A stretch of DNA of 22,474 nucleotides from an uncultured Anaerostipes sp. (GCA_900756035.1 CAAEIR010000357.1:1-22474), one strand, 5' to 3'. Shown: positions 14,757 through 22,409, counted from the stretch's first letter. Notes: generated by a model not told the origin, from the letters alone. Translations and numbers: made by a program.

Positions 14757-16118
14757 ATGAGTAAGACCAGAGAAGAGATGAACGAATATATAAATCATCA
14801 GGCGGTTGTCTGCCAGAATAATTGCGAGATTGATAAGGAACTATATACAGAACTGGGAGTTAAAAGAGGCCTTCGGGATGTTGACGGAGTCGGTGTGTTA
14901 GCAGGACTAACCAATATTTCGTGTATTCAGTCCAGTAAAATGGTAGATGGAAAAAAAGTGCCTTGCGATGGAAGATTATTTTACAGAGGATATGATATTT
15001 ATGATCTAGTCAATGGATTTATGAAAAGAAATGAGTATGGATTTGAAGAGATTACCTATCTTTTGCTATTCGGAAAGCTGCCGGATCGAAAACAGATGGA
15101 GGAGTTTCGGGAAATACTGGCATCCAGTATGACACTTCCAAAAAACTTTGCACGAGATGTAATCTTAAAGGCACCATCAAAGGATATTATGAACACCCTG
15201 ACGAAAAGTGTGCTCACCCTGGCATCTTATGATGATAATACGGCTGATATTTCCATGGAAAATGTACTTCGTCAGTGTTTGATGCTGATAAGTGTATTTC
15301 CGATGATGGCAGTGTATGGATATCATGGATATAACCATTATATAAATGATGACAGCCTGTATATCCATCGGCCGGATGTAAACTGCTCTATGGCTGAGAA
15401 TATTCTCAGAATGCTTCGTCCGGATAAATCTTATACGGAACTGGAGGCAAAGGTACTTGATATTGCATTAGTTCTTCATATGGAGCATGGCGGCGGCAAT
15501 AATTCAACCTTTACGACCCATGTAGTAACATCTGCCGGTTCTGATACGTATTCCGTGACTGCGGCAGCATTATCGTCTCTGAAAGGGCCAAAACACGGAG
15601 GAGCGAATATTAAGGTTGTGGAAATGATGCAGGATCTCAGGGCGAATGTAGAAGATACAGAAGACGAGACACAAGTGGAAGAGTATCTTAAAAAACTGCT
15701 GCATAAAGAGGCTTTTGACCGAAAGGGATTAATCTATGGCATGGGGCATGCAGTTTATAGCATTTCCGATCCGAGAGCACAGATCTTTAAAGGGTTTGTG
15801 GAAAAATTAGCAGTTGCAAAGGGAAGAGAAAAAGATTTTGAATTGTATTCCAAAATCGAAACACTTGCACCAAAAGTTATCGCAGAAGAGCGTCGGATTT
15901 ACAAAGGAGTCAGTGCAAATGTGGACTTCTACAGTGGATTTGTATACAGTATGTTAGATATTCCACTGGAATTATTTACACCGATTTTTGCGATGGCAAG
16001 AATTGTCGGATGGAGCGCCCATCGTTTGGAGGAATTAACAAACGTTGATAAAATTATGCGTCCGGCATATCAGAGCATTGCAGATGAAAAAGAATATATT
16101 GCCATGGAAGAGCGATAA
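14757..16118 (+). CDS. Citrate synthase
   Basis: This 453-residue enzyme condenses acetyl-CoA and oxaloacetate to citrate. The catalytic residues are visible: H280 in GPKHGGAN, H331 in GMGHAVYS and D390 in NVDFYSG. The LHMEHGGGNNSTF segment precedes them. It has an N-terminal extension of about 50 residues compared with minimal type II enzymes, as seen in many clostridial members. A methylcitrate-type role cannot be excluded. No aconitase or isocitrate dehydrogenase gene is next to it. In anaerobes the enzyme usually feeds the oxidative branch toward glutamate. Expression is probably controlled by the divergent MarR protein. Confidence 0.95.
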   Translation: MSKTREEMNEYINHQAVVCQNNCEIDKELYTELGVKRGLRDVDGVGVLAGLTNISCIQSSKMVDGKKVPCDGRLFYRGYDIYDLVNGFMKRNEYGFEEITYLLLFGKLPDRKQMEEFREILASSMTLPKNFARDVILKAPSKDIMNTLTKSVLTLASYDDNTADISMENVLRQCLMLISVFPMMAVYGYHGYNHYINDDSLYIHRPDVNCSMAENILRMLRPDKSYTELEAKVLDIALVLHMEHGGGNNSTFTTHVVTSAGSDTYSVTAAALSSLKGPKHGGANIKVVEMMQDLRANVEDTEDETQVEEYLKKLLHKEAFDRKGLIYGMGHAVYSISDPRAQIFKGFVEKLAVAKGREKDFELYSKIETLAPKVIAEERRIYKGVSANVDFYSGFVYSMLDIPLELFTPIFAMARIVGWSAHRLEELTNVDKIMRPAYQSIADEKEYIAMEER

Positions 16119-16128
16119 AATGAGGAAA

Positions 16129-16152
16129 GCCGGAGACGAGGGGGTCTCCGGC
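16129..16152 (+). other. GC-rich hairpin after citrate synthase
   Basis: GCCGGAGAC (16129-16137) pairs perfectly with GTCTCCGGC (16144-16152). No T tract follows, so it may stabilise the 3' end or pause polymerase rather than terminate alone. Confidence 0.6.
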
Positions 16153-16249
16153 ATTATGAAAAAGTATGAAAAAAAGTTCTAGCTAAGTAAGTTGTGCTGT
16201 AATTACTTGTTATGGTTTTAGTATAGACGGAAAATGTGAAAAAAATGTG

Positions 16250-16278
16250 ATAAAAACATGAGCAATTTATGTTTTTAT
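16250..16278. terminator. A/T-rich hairpin, likely bidirectional terminator
   Basis: ATAAAAACAT (16250-16259) pairs with ATGTTTTTAT (16269-16278). On the minus strand it is followed by CACATTTTTTTC, which suits the end of the ABC operon. On the plus strand TATTCTT follows. Confidence 0.6.
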
Positions 16279-16300
16279 TATTCTTATACGGATACTACTT

Positions 16301-17101
16301 TTAAATATGCTTTACGGCACACTTTTCTAAGAGATGCAAAAGTCTGTAAAGAATGATGGCAATAAGACACAGGATAATGATGGACATGACAACCCAGTCC
16401 ATTTTAAATACCTGGCTTCCGTAAATAATCAGGTAACCGAGTCCGGCGCGTGCGGCGAGAAATTCGCCGATGATAACACCGACTAAGGACAATCCGATAC
16501 TGACTTTCATCAGACTGATAAACAAAGGAATACAGCTTGGGATCACCGCCAGACGGAGGCTGTCTGACCGGCTTCCGCCAAGCGTATGAATCAGCATCAG
16601 ACGTTCCGGATCTACTTTCATGAATCCGTTGTATAAGTTTAAGATACTTCCGAAGACGGCGATAGAGATAGCCGTAATAATAATAGTTTTCATATTATTG
16701 CCAAGCCACACAATTAAGATTGGCGCCAGAGCGGATTTCGGAAGACTGTTTAAGACAACAAGATACGGTTCGAGAATATCTGCCAGAGTGGGAAACCACC
16801 AGAGAAGCATGGCGATACCAACTGTGAGGAACATAATCAGAGAAAAACTCACGAGAGTCTCCACCATGGTTATGCCAATGTGGATAAAAATACTGTAATC
16901 TTTTGTCATTGTGTAAAAACATTGAATGATCCGACTGGGGCTGCTGAAAATGAATCCATTGAGATAACCGGAGTCCACTGCCCATTCCCATAAAAAGAGC
17001 AGGATCAGAAGCAGAGAAACCTGTGCGGTAAGAATCCAGTATTTTCTTCGTTGGATTTCTAGCAGATACTGTTTTTGTTCGTTTGACATTTCAGGTTTCA
17101 T
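16301..17101 (-). CDS. ABC transporter permease (nitrate/sulfonate/taurine/thiamine-precursor type)
   Basis: This 266-residue integral membrane protein has about six hydrophobic segments, the first at about residues 20-40. The cytoplasmic EAA loop (GGSRSDSLRLAVIPSCIPLF) near residue 175-195 contacts the ATPase. The family is BPD_transp_1 of the SsuC/TauC/ThiX type. The start at complement 17101 overlaps the end of the ATPase gene by 11 bases, so the two are translationally coupled. The substrate could be a sulfonate, nitrate, riboflavin or a thiamine precursor such as HMP; nothing in the sequence decides this. No substrate-binding protein gene is adjacent. Confidence 0.88.
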   Translation of the reverse strand: MKPEMSNEQKQYLLEIQRRKYWILTAQVSLLLILLFLWEWAVDSGYLNGFIFSSPSRIIQCFYTMTKDYSIFIHIGITMVETLVSFSLIMFLTVGIAMLLWWFPTLADILEPYLVVLNSLPKSALAPILIVWLGNNMKTIIITAISIAVFGSILNLYNGFMKVDPERLMLIHTLGGSRSDSLRLAVIPSCIPLFISLMKVSIGLSLVGVIIGEFLAARAGLGYLIIYGSQVFKMDWVVMSIIILCLIAIILYRLLHLLEKCAVKHI

Positions 17102-17855
17102 TGATATCCCTCCATAATTGATTGAAATAATCTTTAAATTCTACAGAATTCCGCGCATTCTGTGGAGTTTTTTCTTTACAGGAAAGTAAGATCGGAACAA
17201 TAGATTTTACGGTTCCGGGACGCCTGGAAAGAACGATGACCCGATCTGCCATGCTGATTGCTTCCGACAGATCGTGGGTAACTAAAAGGGCAGTTTTCTG
17301 TTCTTTTTTTAAAATTGTACCAATATCATTGGATACATTTAAACGAGTCTGATAATCTAAAGCGGAAAATGGCTCATCAAGAAGCAGGATATTTGGGGAC
17401 AGAGCCAGTGTTCGTATAAGAGCTGCTCTCTGACGCATGCCGCCGGACAACTGAGCGGGATATGAATCTTTAAAATCTCCCAGTCCATAGGAGACCAGAA
17501 GCTCCCCGGCTCGCTGGTAGGCAGATGGATCACTGATTTTTTGAATTTTCAGTCCAAGGATCACATTTTGATAAATAGTTTTCCAGGGAAGAAGCTGATC
17601 TTTTTGCAGCATATATCCGATTTTTTCTTTTGAAATTGCCAGTGGATAACCATTGACAAAAATATTTCCGGATGTCAGAGGAAGCAGTTTTGCAGTCAGA
17701 TGCAGCAGCGTGGATTTTCCGCAGCCGCTTGGACCTACAACTGCAATAAACTCACCGGGCTCTATGTCAAAAGAAACATTAGACAGAGCAAGGGTTTCCT
17801 GTCTTGCAGTGTGATAGGTGTAAGAGACATCCCGAAAAGAAAGAGCGTATGCCAT
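17091..17855 (-). CDS. ABC transporter ATP-binding protein (SsuB/TauB type)
   Basis: This 254-residue ATPase has all nucleotide-binding motifs: Walker A GPSGCGKST (41-49), Q-loop MLQKDQLLPW (82-91), signature LSGGMRQ (136-142), Walker B LLLDE (157-161), D-loop SALD and switch histidine H194 (VTHDLSEA). It powers the adjacent permease. The start follows GGAGG on the minus strand. It is the first gene of a two-gene operon divergent from sfsA. The Q-loop and D-loop sequences fit the nitrate/sulfonate/taurine importer group. Confidence 0.95.
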   Translation of the reverse strand: MAYALSFRDVSYTYHTARQETLALSNVSFDIEPGEFIAVVGPSGCGKSTLLHLTAKLLPLTSGNIFVNGYPLAISKEKIGYMLQKDQLLPWKTIYQNVILGLKIQKISDPSAYQRAGELLVSYGLGDFKDSYPAQLSGGMRQRAALIRTLALSPNILLLDEPFSALDYQTRLNVSNDIGTILKKEQKTALLVTHDLSEAISMADRVIVLSRRPGTVKSIVPILLSCKEKTPQNARNSVEFKDYFNQLWRDINET

Positions 17856-17876
17856 AGAAACCTCCGAATTATTTGT

Positions 17877-17882
17877 TATAAT
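17877..17882 (+). promoter_or_regulatory. Candidate -10 box for sfsA
   Basis: TATAAT at 17877-17882, 38 bases before the sfsA ATG. No clear -35 box is seen at the right spacing, so the assignment is tentative. The ABC operon must start from the same 65-base region in the other direction. Confidence 0.4.
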
Positions 17883-17920
17883 AGAATATGCTGAAAAAAG
17901 GAAAGTGATAGGGTATTACA

Positions 17921-18652
17921 ATGAAATACGAAAATATAGTTGAAGGAACTTTTTTAAGCCGGCCTAACCGGTTTATTGCAATGGTGGAGATTGCAGGCAG
18001 GGAAGAAAAAGTTCATGTGAAAAATACAGGAAGATGCCGGGAGCTTCTGATTCCCGGGACAAAAGTTTTCTTAGAGGAGCATGATAATCCAAATCGAAAG
18101 ACAAAGTATTCTTTGATTGGTGTTATGAAAGGAAATGTGTTAGTGAATATGGATTCTCAGGCACCGAATAAAGTTGTCGGAGAATGGTTGTCACAGGGAG
18201 GCATTTATCAAAATTTAACCATTCTTAAGGCAGAACAAAAATATGGAACTTCCCGCTTCGACTTTTATATGGAAGGCGATGGGAAAAGAGCTTTTGTGGA
18301 AGTAAAGGGAGTGACTCTGGAGGAACATCATATTTCCAGATTTCCCGATGCACCGACCGAACGCGGAGTCAAACATATAAAAGAACTGATTCAATGTATG
18401 AAGGAAGGATATGAGGCTTATATTGTGTTTGTCATTCAGATGAAAGGTGTGAAAAGTTTTGAGCCAAATGATGAAACTCACTTGGAATTTGGAAATGCGT
18501 TAAGAAAGGCCGTAAAAAAAGGAGTCCATGTACTGGCAGTGGATTGTCAGGTGAAGAAGGATGAACTGAAAATTGATCAGATGATTCCGGTTTCTCTGGA
18601 TATAAAGGAAGGTACCAGACAGGAAGAGAAAGGAGAAGGAACATGGGAATGA
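17921..18652 (+). CDS. sfsA: SfsA family DNA/RNA nuclease-like protein (sugar fermentation stimulation)
   Basis: This 243-residue protein matches the SfsA family from end to end: an N-terminal OB-like part (EGTFLSRPNRFIAMVE, VHVKNTGRCRELL) and a C-terminal restriction-endonuclease-like part (SRFDFYME, then FVEVKGVTLE, with D/E-x-K residues). The E-V-K motif fits the PD-(D/E)xK fold. The family was named for effects on maltose genes in Escherichia coli; its molecular role in Firmicutes is not settled. The start at ATG 17921 is supported by conservation of the KYENIVEGTFL opening. It overlaps the Nudix gene by 10 bases. Confidence 0.92.
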   Translation: MKYENIVEGTFLSRPNRFIAMVEIAGREEKVHVKNTGRCRELLIPGTKVFLEEHDNPNRKTKYSLIGVMKGNVLVNMDSQAPNKVVGEWLSQGGIYQNLTILKAEQKYGTSRFDFYMEGDGKRAFVEVKGVTLEEHHISRFPDAPTERGVKHIKELIQCMKEGYEAYIVFVIQMKGVKSFEPNDETHLEFGNALRKAVKKGVHVLAVDCQVKKDELKIDQMIPVSLDIKEGTRQEEKGEGTWE

Positions 18653-19671
18653 CAACCTTATGTTACATAGAAAAAGAAGGGCGATACTTAATGCTTCACC
18701 GGATTGTGAAGAAAAAAGATGTGAACAAAGACAAATGGATTGGCGTAGGAGGACATTTTGAACATGGAGAGAGTCCGGAAGACTGTATGTTTCGGGAAGT
18801 GATGGAAGAAACAGGATTAACACCGACAAAATACCGTTTTTGTGGGATTGTAACCTTTCTGTCAGATATGGGCACTTTAAAAGAGGCATGGGAATACATG
18901 TGCCTTTACCATATTGAAGAGTTTCAGGGAGAATTAAAAGACTGTGATGAAGGAGTTCTTGAGTGGGTCAGGAAGGAAGATATTCTAAATCTGGAACTTT
19001 GGGAGGGAGATCGTTTGTTTTTGCGGTATATGGAAGAGAGAAAACCGTTTTTTTCTCTGAAGCTGACCTATCAAAAGGGAATGCTTACGCAAGCCTGTCT
19101 GGATGGAAAAGAATTGGAATTCTTTGATGTGTTGGACGAAGAAGGAAGAAAGACCGGAAGAATCAAGGAACGATCCCTTGTTCACGAGGATGGAGACCCT
19201 CATGGCACAGTTCATATCTGGGCAGTACGGCAAACAGAGAGTGGATTTGATGTTCTGCTGCAAAAAAGGAGTAAAGAGAAAGATTCTTTCCCGGGATGCT
19301 ATGACATTTCTTCTGCAGGTCATGTAGAAGCAGGGGATGGTTATATGGAAACTGCCATAAGGGAACTATCTGAGGAACTGGGAATCGAGGCTTCCGAAGA
19401 AGAATTAGAATTTGTAGAAATCCATCGGGGAATTGTTAATAAAACTTTTTATGGAAGACCGTTTTTCAACCATGAAATCAGCGCTGTGTATGTATATAAT
19501 CAACCGATCTGTATTACGGATCTTTGCCTTCAGGAGGAAGAAGTAGAGGAAGTCCGTTGGATGGATTATGAGGAAGTGCGAGAACAGATGAAGAGCGGGC
19601 AGTTAGAACACTGCATTTTTGAAGATGAATTTTTAGAGCTGGGAAGGTATCTGAAACAAAAAAGAGTGTGA
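18643..19671 (+). CDS. Tandem Nudix hydrolase (two complete Nudix domains in one chain)
   Basis: The 342-residue protein contains two Nudix boxes. Box 1 (37-59; G37, E43, R51, E52, E55, E56, G58) belongs to a MutT-like domain of about 150 residues. Box 2 (226-248; G226, R240, E241, E244, E245, G247) has D232 in place of the first glutamate. Domain 2 begins near EFFDVLDEEGRKTGR, a segment seen in isopentenyl-diphosphate-isomerase-like and YfcD-type Nudix proteins. All metal-binding glutamates are present in both boxes, so both may be active. Domain 1 may clean oxidised nucleotides; domain 2 may act on another diphosphate. The start overlaps sfsA by 10 bases, which implies coupled translation. 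Confidence 0.9.
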   Translation: MGMTTLCYIEKEGRYLMLHRIVKKKDVNKDKWIGVGGHFEHGESPEDCMFREVMEETGLTPTKYRFCGIVTFLSDMGTLKEAWEYMCLYHIEEFQGELKDCDEGVLEWVRKEDILNLELWEGDRLFLRYMEERKPFFSLKLTYQKGMLTQACLDGKELEFFDVLDEEGRKTGRIKERSLVHEDGDPHGTVHIWAVRQTESGFDVLLQKRSKEKDSFPGCYDISSAGHVEAGDGYMETAIRELSEELGIEASEEELEFVEIHRGIVNKTFYGRPFFNHEISAVYVYNQPICITDLCLQEEEVEEVRWMDYEEVREQMKSGQLEHCIFEDEFLELGRYLKQKRV

Positions 19672-19681
19672 TTCAGATACC
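19646..19681. terminator. Perfect hairpin spanning the stop codons of two convergent genes
   Basis: GGTATCTGAA (19646-19655) pairs perfectly with TTCAGATACC (19672-19681) around a 16-base loop. The loop and arms contain both stop codons, which are 1 base apart. No T tract follows on either strand, although the minus-strand loop has six T. It may act as a shared 3'-end structure. Confidence 0.6.
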
Positions 19682-20350
19682 GTCTGCGATTGCCAGAAGA
19701 TTCTCCTGGTCGAGAATCCGGATTTTTTTCCGCCCGTCAATTTGAATAATACCTTCATCCTGCATAGAAGAAAGGACGCGGGAAAGGGAAGGTCGGGTAG
19801 TATTTAAATAGGCGGCCAGAGTGTTGCGGTCCATAGGGAGTGTAATCAAATCAGAGCCTTTTCCTGTCTCACATAGGTATTGGGCAGTTCTCTGGTTAAG
19901 ATCCCCGCAGGTGAGCAGTTCCAGCCGTTGCTGCTTTTGCTTATTTTCGTTAGCTAAAATATGCAGCATGTTGAAGATTAATTTACTGTGATGCTCGCAG
20001 CTGTTTTCGCAGGTGCGGTAAAAAAAACTGCGTTTTGCAGTGAGAATTCTGCAAAAGCTGGAAGCACGGACAGAGTAGTCAAAACGTTCCTTTTTTAGGA
20101 AAAGGTCAGACTCCCCAAACAGCTCTCCGGCGGCACGGTATTCAAGGTTCATGGGTTTCCCCATATAGTTATATTGTTCAATCATGACCTTGCCTTCAAG
20201 AATCAAATAAAGAACATGAGGAGTGTCATCGGGGAGAACAATCGATTGATTTTTTTCGTAACAGACTGTTTTTGCATGGGAACAGTGCAGAACCCTTTCA
20301 ATTTCCTGTTCATCAAGATTTTGAAAAAGAATTGTATTTTTTAACTCCAT
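19673..20350 (-). CDS. Crp/Fnr family transcriptional regulator
   Basis: This 225-residue protein has an N-terminal cyclic-nucleotide-binding-like domain (about 10-125; LYLILEGKVMIE, GELFGESDLFL) and a C-terminal Crp-type helix-turn-helix (about 150-215; DRNTLAAYLNTTRPSLSRVL). The cysteines near the middle (C115, C119) are not arranged like the four cysteines of oxygen-sensing Fnr. The start follows AAGGTG. It is divergent from superoxide reductase, with a palindrome between them, so it probably controls that oxidative-stress operon and itself. The effector could be cAMP-independent, for example heme, NO or redox state; this is not visible. Confidence 0.92.
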   Translation of the reverse strand: MELKNTILFQNLDEQEIERVLHCSHAKTVCYEKNQSIVLPDDTPHVLYLILEGKVMIEQYNYMGKPMNLEYRAAGELFGESDLFLKKERFDYSVRASSFCRILTAKRSFFYRTCENSCEHHSKLIFNMLHILANENKQKQQRLELLTCGDLNQRTAQYLCETGKGSDLITLPMDRNTLAAYLNTTRPSLSRVLSSMQDEGIIQIDGRKKIRILDQENLLAIADGI

Positions 20351-20372
20351 AAATTCACCTTTTTTCTACTTG

Positions 20373-20386
20373 GTAACATTAGTTAC
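20373..20386. promoter_or_regulatory. Candidate Crp/Fnr operator
   Basis: GTAAC (20373-20377), ATTA, GTTAC (20382-20386): a perfect 5-4-5 palindrome, the size typical of Crp/Fnr sites. It is located between the regulator gene and the superoxide reductase gene. Its right arm overlaps a possible -35 box (TTACGG, 20383-20388), with TATATT (20407-20412) 18 bases further on. Confidence 0.7.
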
Positions 20387-20452
20387 GGAATTTTTGATCA
20401 TTTTGATATATTATAAGACCATAAGTGATGACAGTAAAGGGGGAAAACGAAA

Positions 20453-20809
20453 ATGAGTAAATTTTATCGTGAAAATGGAACTGTATTATTTAATATGTTT
20501 GGAATGGATGCAGAAGTGTCAGCAGATGAACTGAAAGCGAATTCCACAGATGCAGCGGGAGAGAAACATGTTCCGCAGGTAACAAAGAATGGAAAAGAAA
20601 TTGTAGTAGAAGTCGGATCAGTTGCCCATCCTATGTTAGAAGCCCATTATATCATGGGAGTTTATGTAGAGACAACCAATGGTGGCCAGCTGCAGAGATT
20701 TAAACCGGGAGATGAGCCACGAGCAGTCTTTACACTGAAAGACGGAGAAGAATTTGTTGCGGCTTATGAATATTGCAATCTTCATGGATTGTGGAAAACA
20801 GAAGACTAG
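20453..20809 (+). CDS. Superoxide reductase (desulfoferrodoxin/neelaredoxin family)
   Basis: This 118-residue protein reduces superoxide to hydrogen peroxide at a non-heme iron site. The ligands and catalytic residues are visible: E37-K38-H39 (EKHVPQV), H59 (AHPML), H65 (EAHYI), C108 and H111 (YCNLHGLW). The first 36 residues align in layout with the desulforedoxin domain of two-iron enzymes but contain no cysteine, so the second iron centre is absent. This gives a one-iron enzyme of the class II/III type. A ribosome site (AAAGGGGG) precedes the ATG. Rubredoxin, its usual electron donor, is the next gene, 20 bases away. Confidence 0.95.
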   Translation: MSKFYRENGTVLFNMFGMDAEVSADELKANSTDAAGEKHVPQVTKNGKEIVVEVGSVAHPMLEAHYIMGVYVETTNGGQLQRFKPGDEPRAVFTLKDGEEFVAAYEYCNLHGLWKTED

Positions 20810-20829
20810 AAAGAAAAGGAGATATAATA

Positions 20830-20988
20830 ATGAAAAAATGGGAATGTGAACCATGTGGATACATTTATGATGAGGAAGCCGGAGATCCGGATAACGGAAT
20901 TGCACCGGGAACAAAATTTGAAGATATTCCGGAAGATTGGGTATGTCCGATTTGCGGAATGGGAAAAGAAGTATTTGTAGAAGCTTAA
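20830..20988 (+). CDS. Rubredoxin
   Basis: This 52-residue small iron protein has two knuckles, C6-x2-C9 (CEPCGY) and C39-x2-C42 (CPICG), that bind one iron atom. The conserved aromatic and glycine/proline positions (DPDNGIAPGTKFEDIP) are present. The ATG at 20830 follows AAAAGGAGA; an upstream in-frame ATG at 20773 lies inside the superoxide reductase gene and is not needed. It most likely donates electrons to the neighbouring superoxide reductase. It is the last gene of the operon. Confidence 0.97.
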   Translation: MKKWECEPCGYIYDEEAGDPDNGIAPGTKFEDIPEDWVCPICGMGKEVFVEA

Positions 20989-20992
20989 TCAA

Positions 20993-21008
20993 GTACGCCA
21001 AGGCGTAC
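20993..21008 (+). other. Short palindrome after rubredoxin
   Basis: GTACGCC-AA-GGCGTAC, a perfect inverted repeat just 4 bases after the stop codon. It has no T tract. It may add to the following terminator or be a protein-binding site. Confidence 0.4.
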
Positions 21009-21024
21009 CGGAATAATAGAGAGA

Positions 21025-21057
21025 GATGCAGAAATTCTGATTTTTTGCATCTTTCTT
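21025..21057 (+). terminator. Terminator of the superoxide reductase-rubredoxin operon
   Basis: GATGCAGAAA (21025-21034) pairs with TTTTTGCATC (21042-21051), allowing one G-U pair, followed by TTTCTTT. Confidence 0.7.
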
Positions 21058-21082
21058 TGGGTGTTAAAAGAAAGGAAATCAT

Positions 21083-21898
21083 ATGGAAGGCTGTATAGAA
21101 AAAGGAATTTACAAAGCTGTATTTAGTGATATTGACGGGACGTTATTAAACACATCCCATCGGATTCCGGAGCTTACAAAGAGAAAGATTCAGGATATGA
21201 ACCAGAATGGAATTCCCTTTGTGTTGGTTTCTGCGCGGATGCCGAAGGGAATGAGAGAAATTCGAAATGAGCTGGGAGCCAAAAGTCCTATGATCTGTTA
21301 TAGCGGGGCGCTGGTAGTAGACGAAAAGGATCATCCCATTTACAGTGTTGCTCTGGGAAAAGAAGAGGCAAAGCAATTATGTGATGCAATTAAAGAAAAA
21401 AATAGAGAGATTTCTGTAAATATATATTCTAATGATCTTTGGATGGTGGAAGATATCGAAGAATTTTGGGTAAAGCAGGAAATGGAGATTACCGGGGTTT
21501 GTGCGAAGGAAGTTTCCTTTGAAGATTTTTCTGTATTTGAAGAAGTGCATAAAATTTTATGTATGGGAGAAGCAGAGGATATTGCGAGGCTTGAACAGGA
21601 TTTGAAACAGCAGTTTCCGCAAATTCGAATTTACAGATCAAAAGATACTTATTTAGAAATTATGTCAATGAGAGCTTCGAAGTCAGATGCGGTACATATG
21701 TTGGAGCAGAGATTTGAGATCAAAAGAAAAGAAAGCGTTGCATTTGGAGATAACTTTAATGATATCGATATGATTGAGTATGCAGGGTTTGGCGTTGCAG
21801 TGGAAAATGCGATGGAGGAAGTCAAAGAAGCAGCGGATTATGTGACGGATACAAATGATAACGAGGGGCTTCGTAAAGTTTTAGATCAATGTTTTTAG
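21083..21898 (+). CDS. HAD superfamily Cof-type (class IIB) phosphatase
   Basis: This 271-residue protein has the HAD motifs in order: nucleophile D16 and acid D18 (FSDIDGTLL), S50 (VLVSAR), K200 (RASKSDAV) and the metal-binding GDNFNDIDM (222-230). The large cap domain between motifs II and III places it in the Cof/YbjI group, which dephosphorylates sugar phosphates, flavin mononucleotide or pyridoxal phosphate. The start follows AAAGGAAA. It lies near an FMN riboswitch, but there is no direct evidence that flavin is its substrate. Confidence 0.92.
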   Translation: MEGCIEKGIYKAVFSDIDGTLLNTSHRIPELTKRKIQDMNQNGIPFVLVSARMPKGMREIRNELGAKSPMICYSGALVVDEKDHPIYSVALGKEEAKQLCDAIKEKNREISVNIYSNDLWMVEDIEEFWVKQEMEITGVCAKEVSFEDFSVFEEVHKILCMGEAEDIARLEQDLKQQFPQIRIYRSKDTYLEIMSMRASKSDAVHMLEQRFEIKRKESVAFGDNFNDIDMIEYAGFGVAVENAMEEVKEAADYVTDTNDNEGLRKVLDQCF

Positions 21899-21942
21899 AG
21901 AATTTTGTATAAAAATTAAAAAAGAATGGAAGTTTCGATAGA

Positions 21943-22337
21943 ATGACCAGAGCGGGAGCGGAACAGGCCTATCAGGATTATTTGGATGGAAAATTAGATA
22001 TCCCGGAAGCGGATGCTTATTTTGGAAGAGATGATGATAATAAAGAATCAAAAGCAAATACATCTTCCGAAAATAATAAATCTGACAAGTCTACATCCAC
22101 TCAGGAATCATCCGATCAGAATTCTACAAAAAATACCGAAGCAAGTCAGACGACAACGGAGAAAAAGAACACAGAAAAATCAGAATCTTCTAGCGAGGAA
22201 GAGACCAAACAAGATAGTCAGGAGAAGGAACAGAAGAAAAAGAAGCAGCAGAAAAAAATATGACGGGAATTGTGATTGCATGTGCAGCAGTGATCATTTT
22301 TGCCGGTCTTGTTCTATTAATGCGGCGAAATATGTAA
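21943..22337 (+). pseudogene. Low-complexity protein with C-terminal membrane anchor, split by a frameshift
   Basis: The first frame (21943-22263) encodes about 106 residues: a short ordered start (AYQDYLDGKLDIPEADAYFG) and then a long tail of S, T, E, K, Q and N. It ends at TGA 22261 just after an A7 run (22252-22258). In the -1 frame the sequence continues with NMTGIVIACAAVIIFAG followed by LVLLMRRNM and TAA 22335-22337, a single transmembrane helix with a positive end. The joined protein would be about 131 residues with its tail outside and the RR end inside. No signal peptide is visible and the ATG at 21943 has a weak ribosome site, so the gene may also be truncated at its 5' end. I do not recognise the family. 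Transcriptional slippage on A7 could make both forms. Confidence 0.55.
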
Positions 22338-22358
22338 AAAAATCGCAATGGTTCATAC

Positions 22359-22386
22359 TTGACAACTCTTTATAAAGGTGTATAAT
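22359..22386 (+). promoter_or_regulatory. Promoter of the FMN riboswitch transcript
   Basis: TTGACA (22359-22364) and TATAAT (22381-22386) with a 16-base spacer. Transcription would start near 22393, just before the riboswitch. Confidence 0.87.
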
Positions 22387-22409
22387 GTGGTACATAAAGT
22401 AAATAACAA

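Noticed and set aside
20636..21082. 148-codon minus-strand frame across superoxide reductase and rubredoxin
   Set aside because: It covers two well-recognised genes on the other strand and their terminator.
22013..22375. 120-codon plus-strand frame rich in R and K at the window end
   Set aside because: It is an alternative frame of the low-complexity A-rich region, with no start signal and a composition set by the repeats of A and G. Only its last part from 22260 makes sense as a membrane helix, and that is included in the frameshifted gene.
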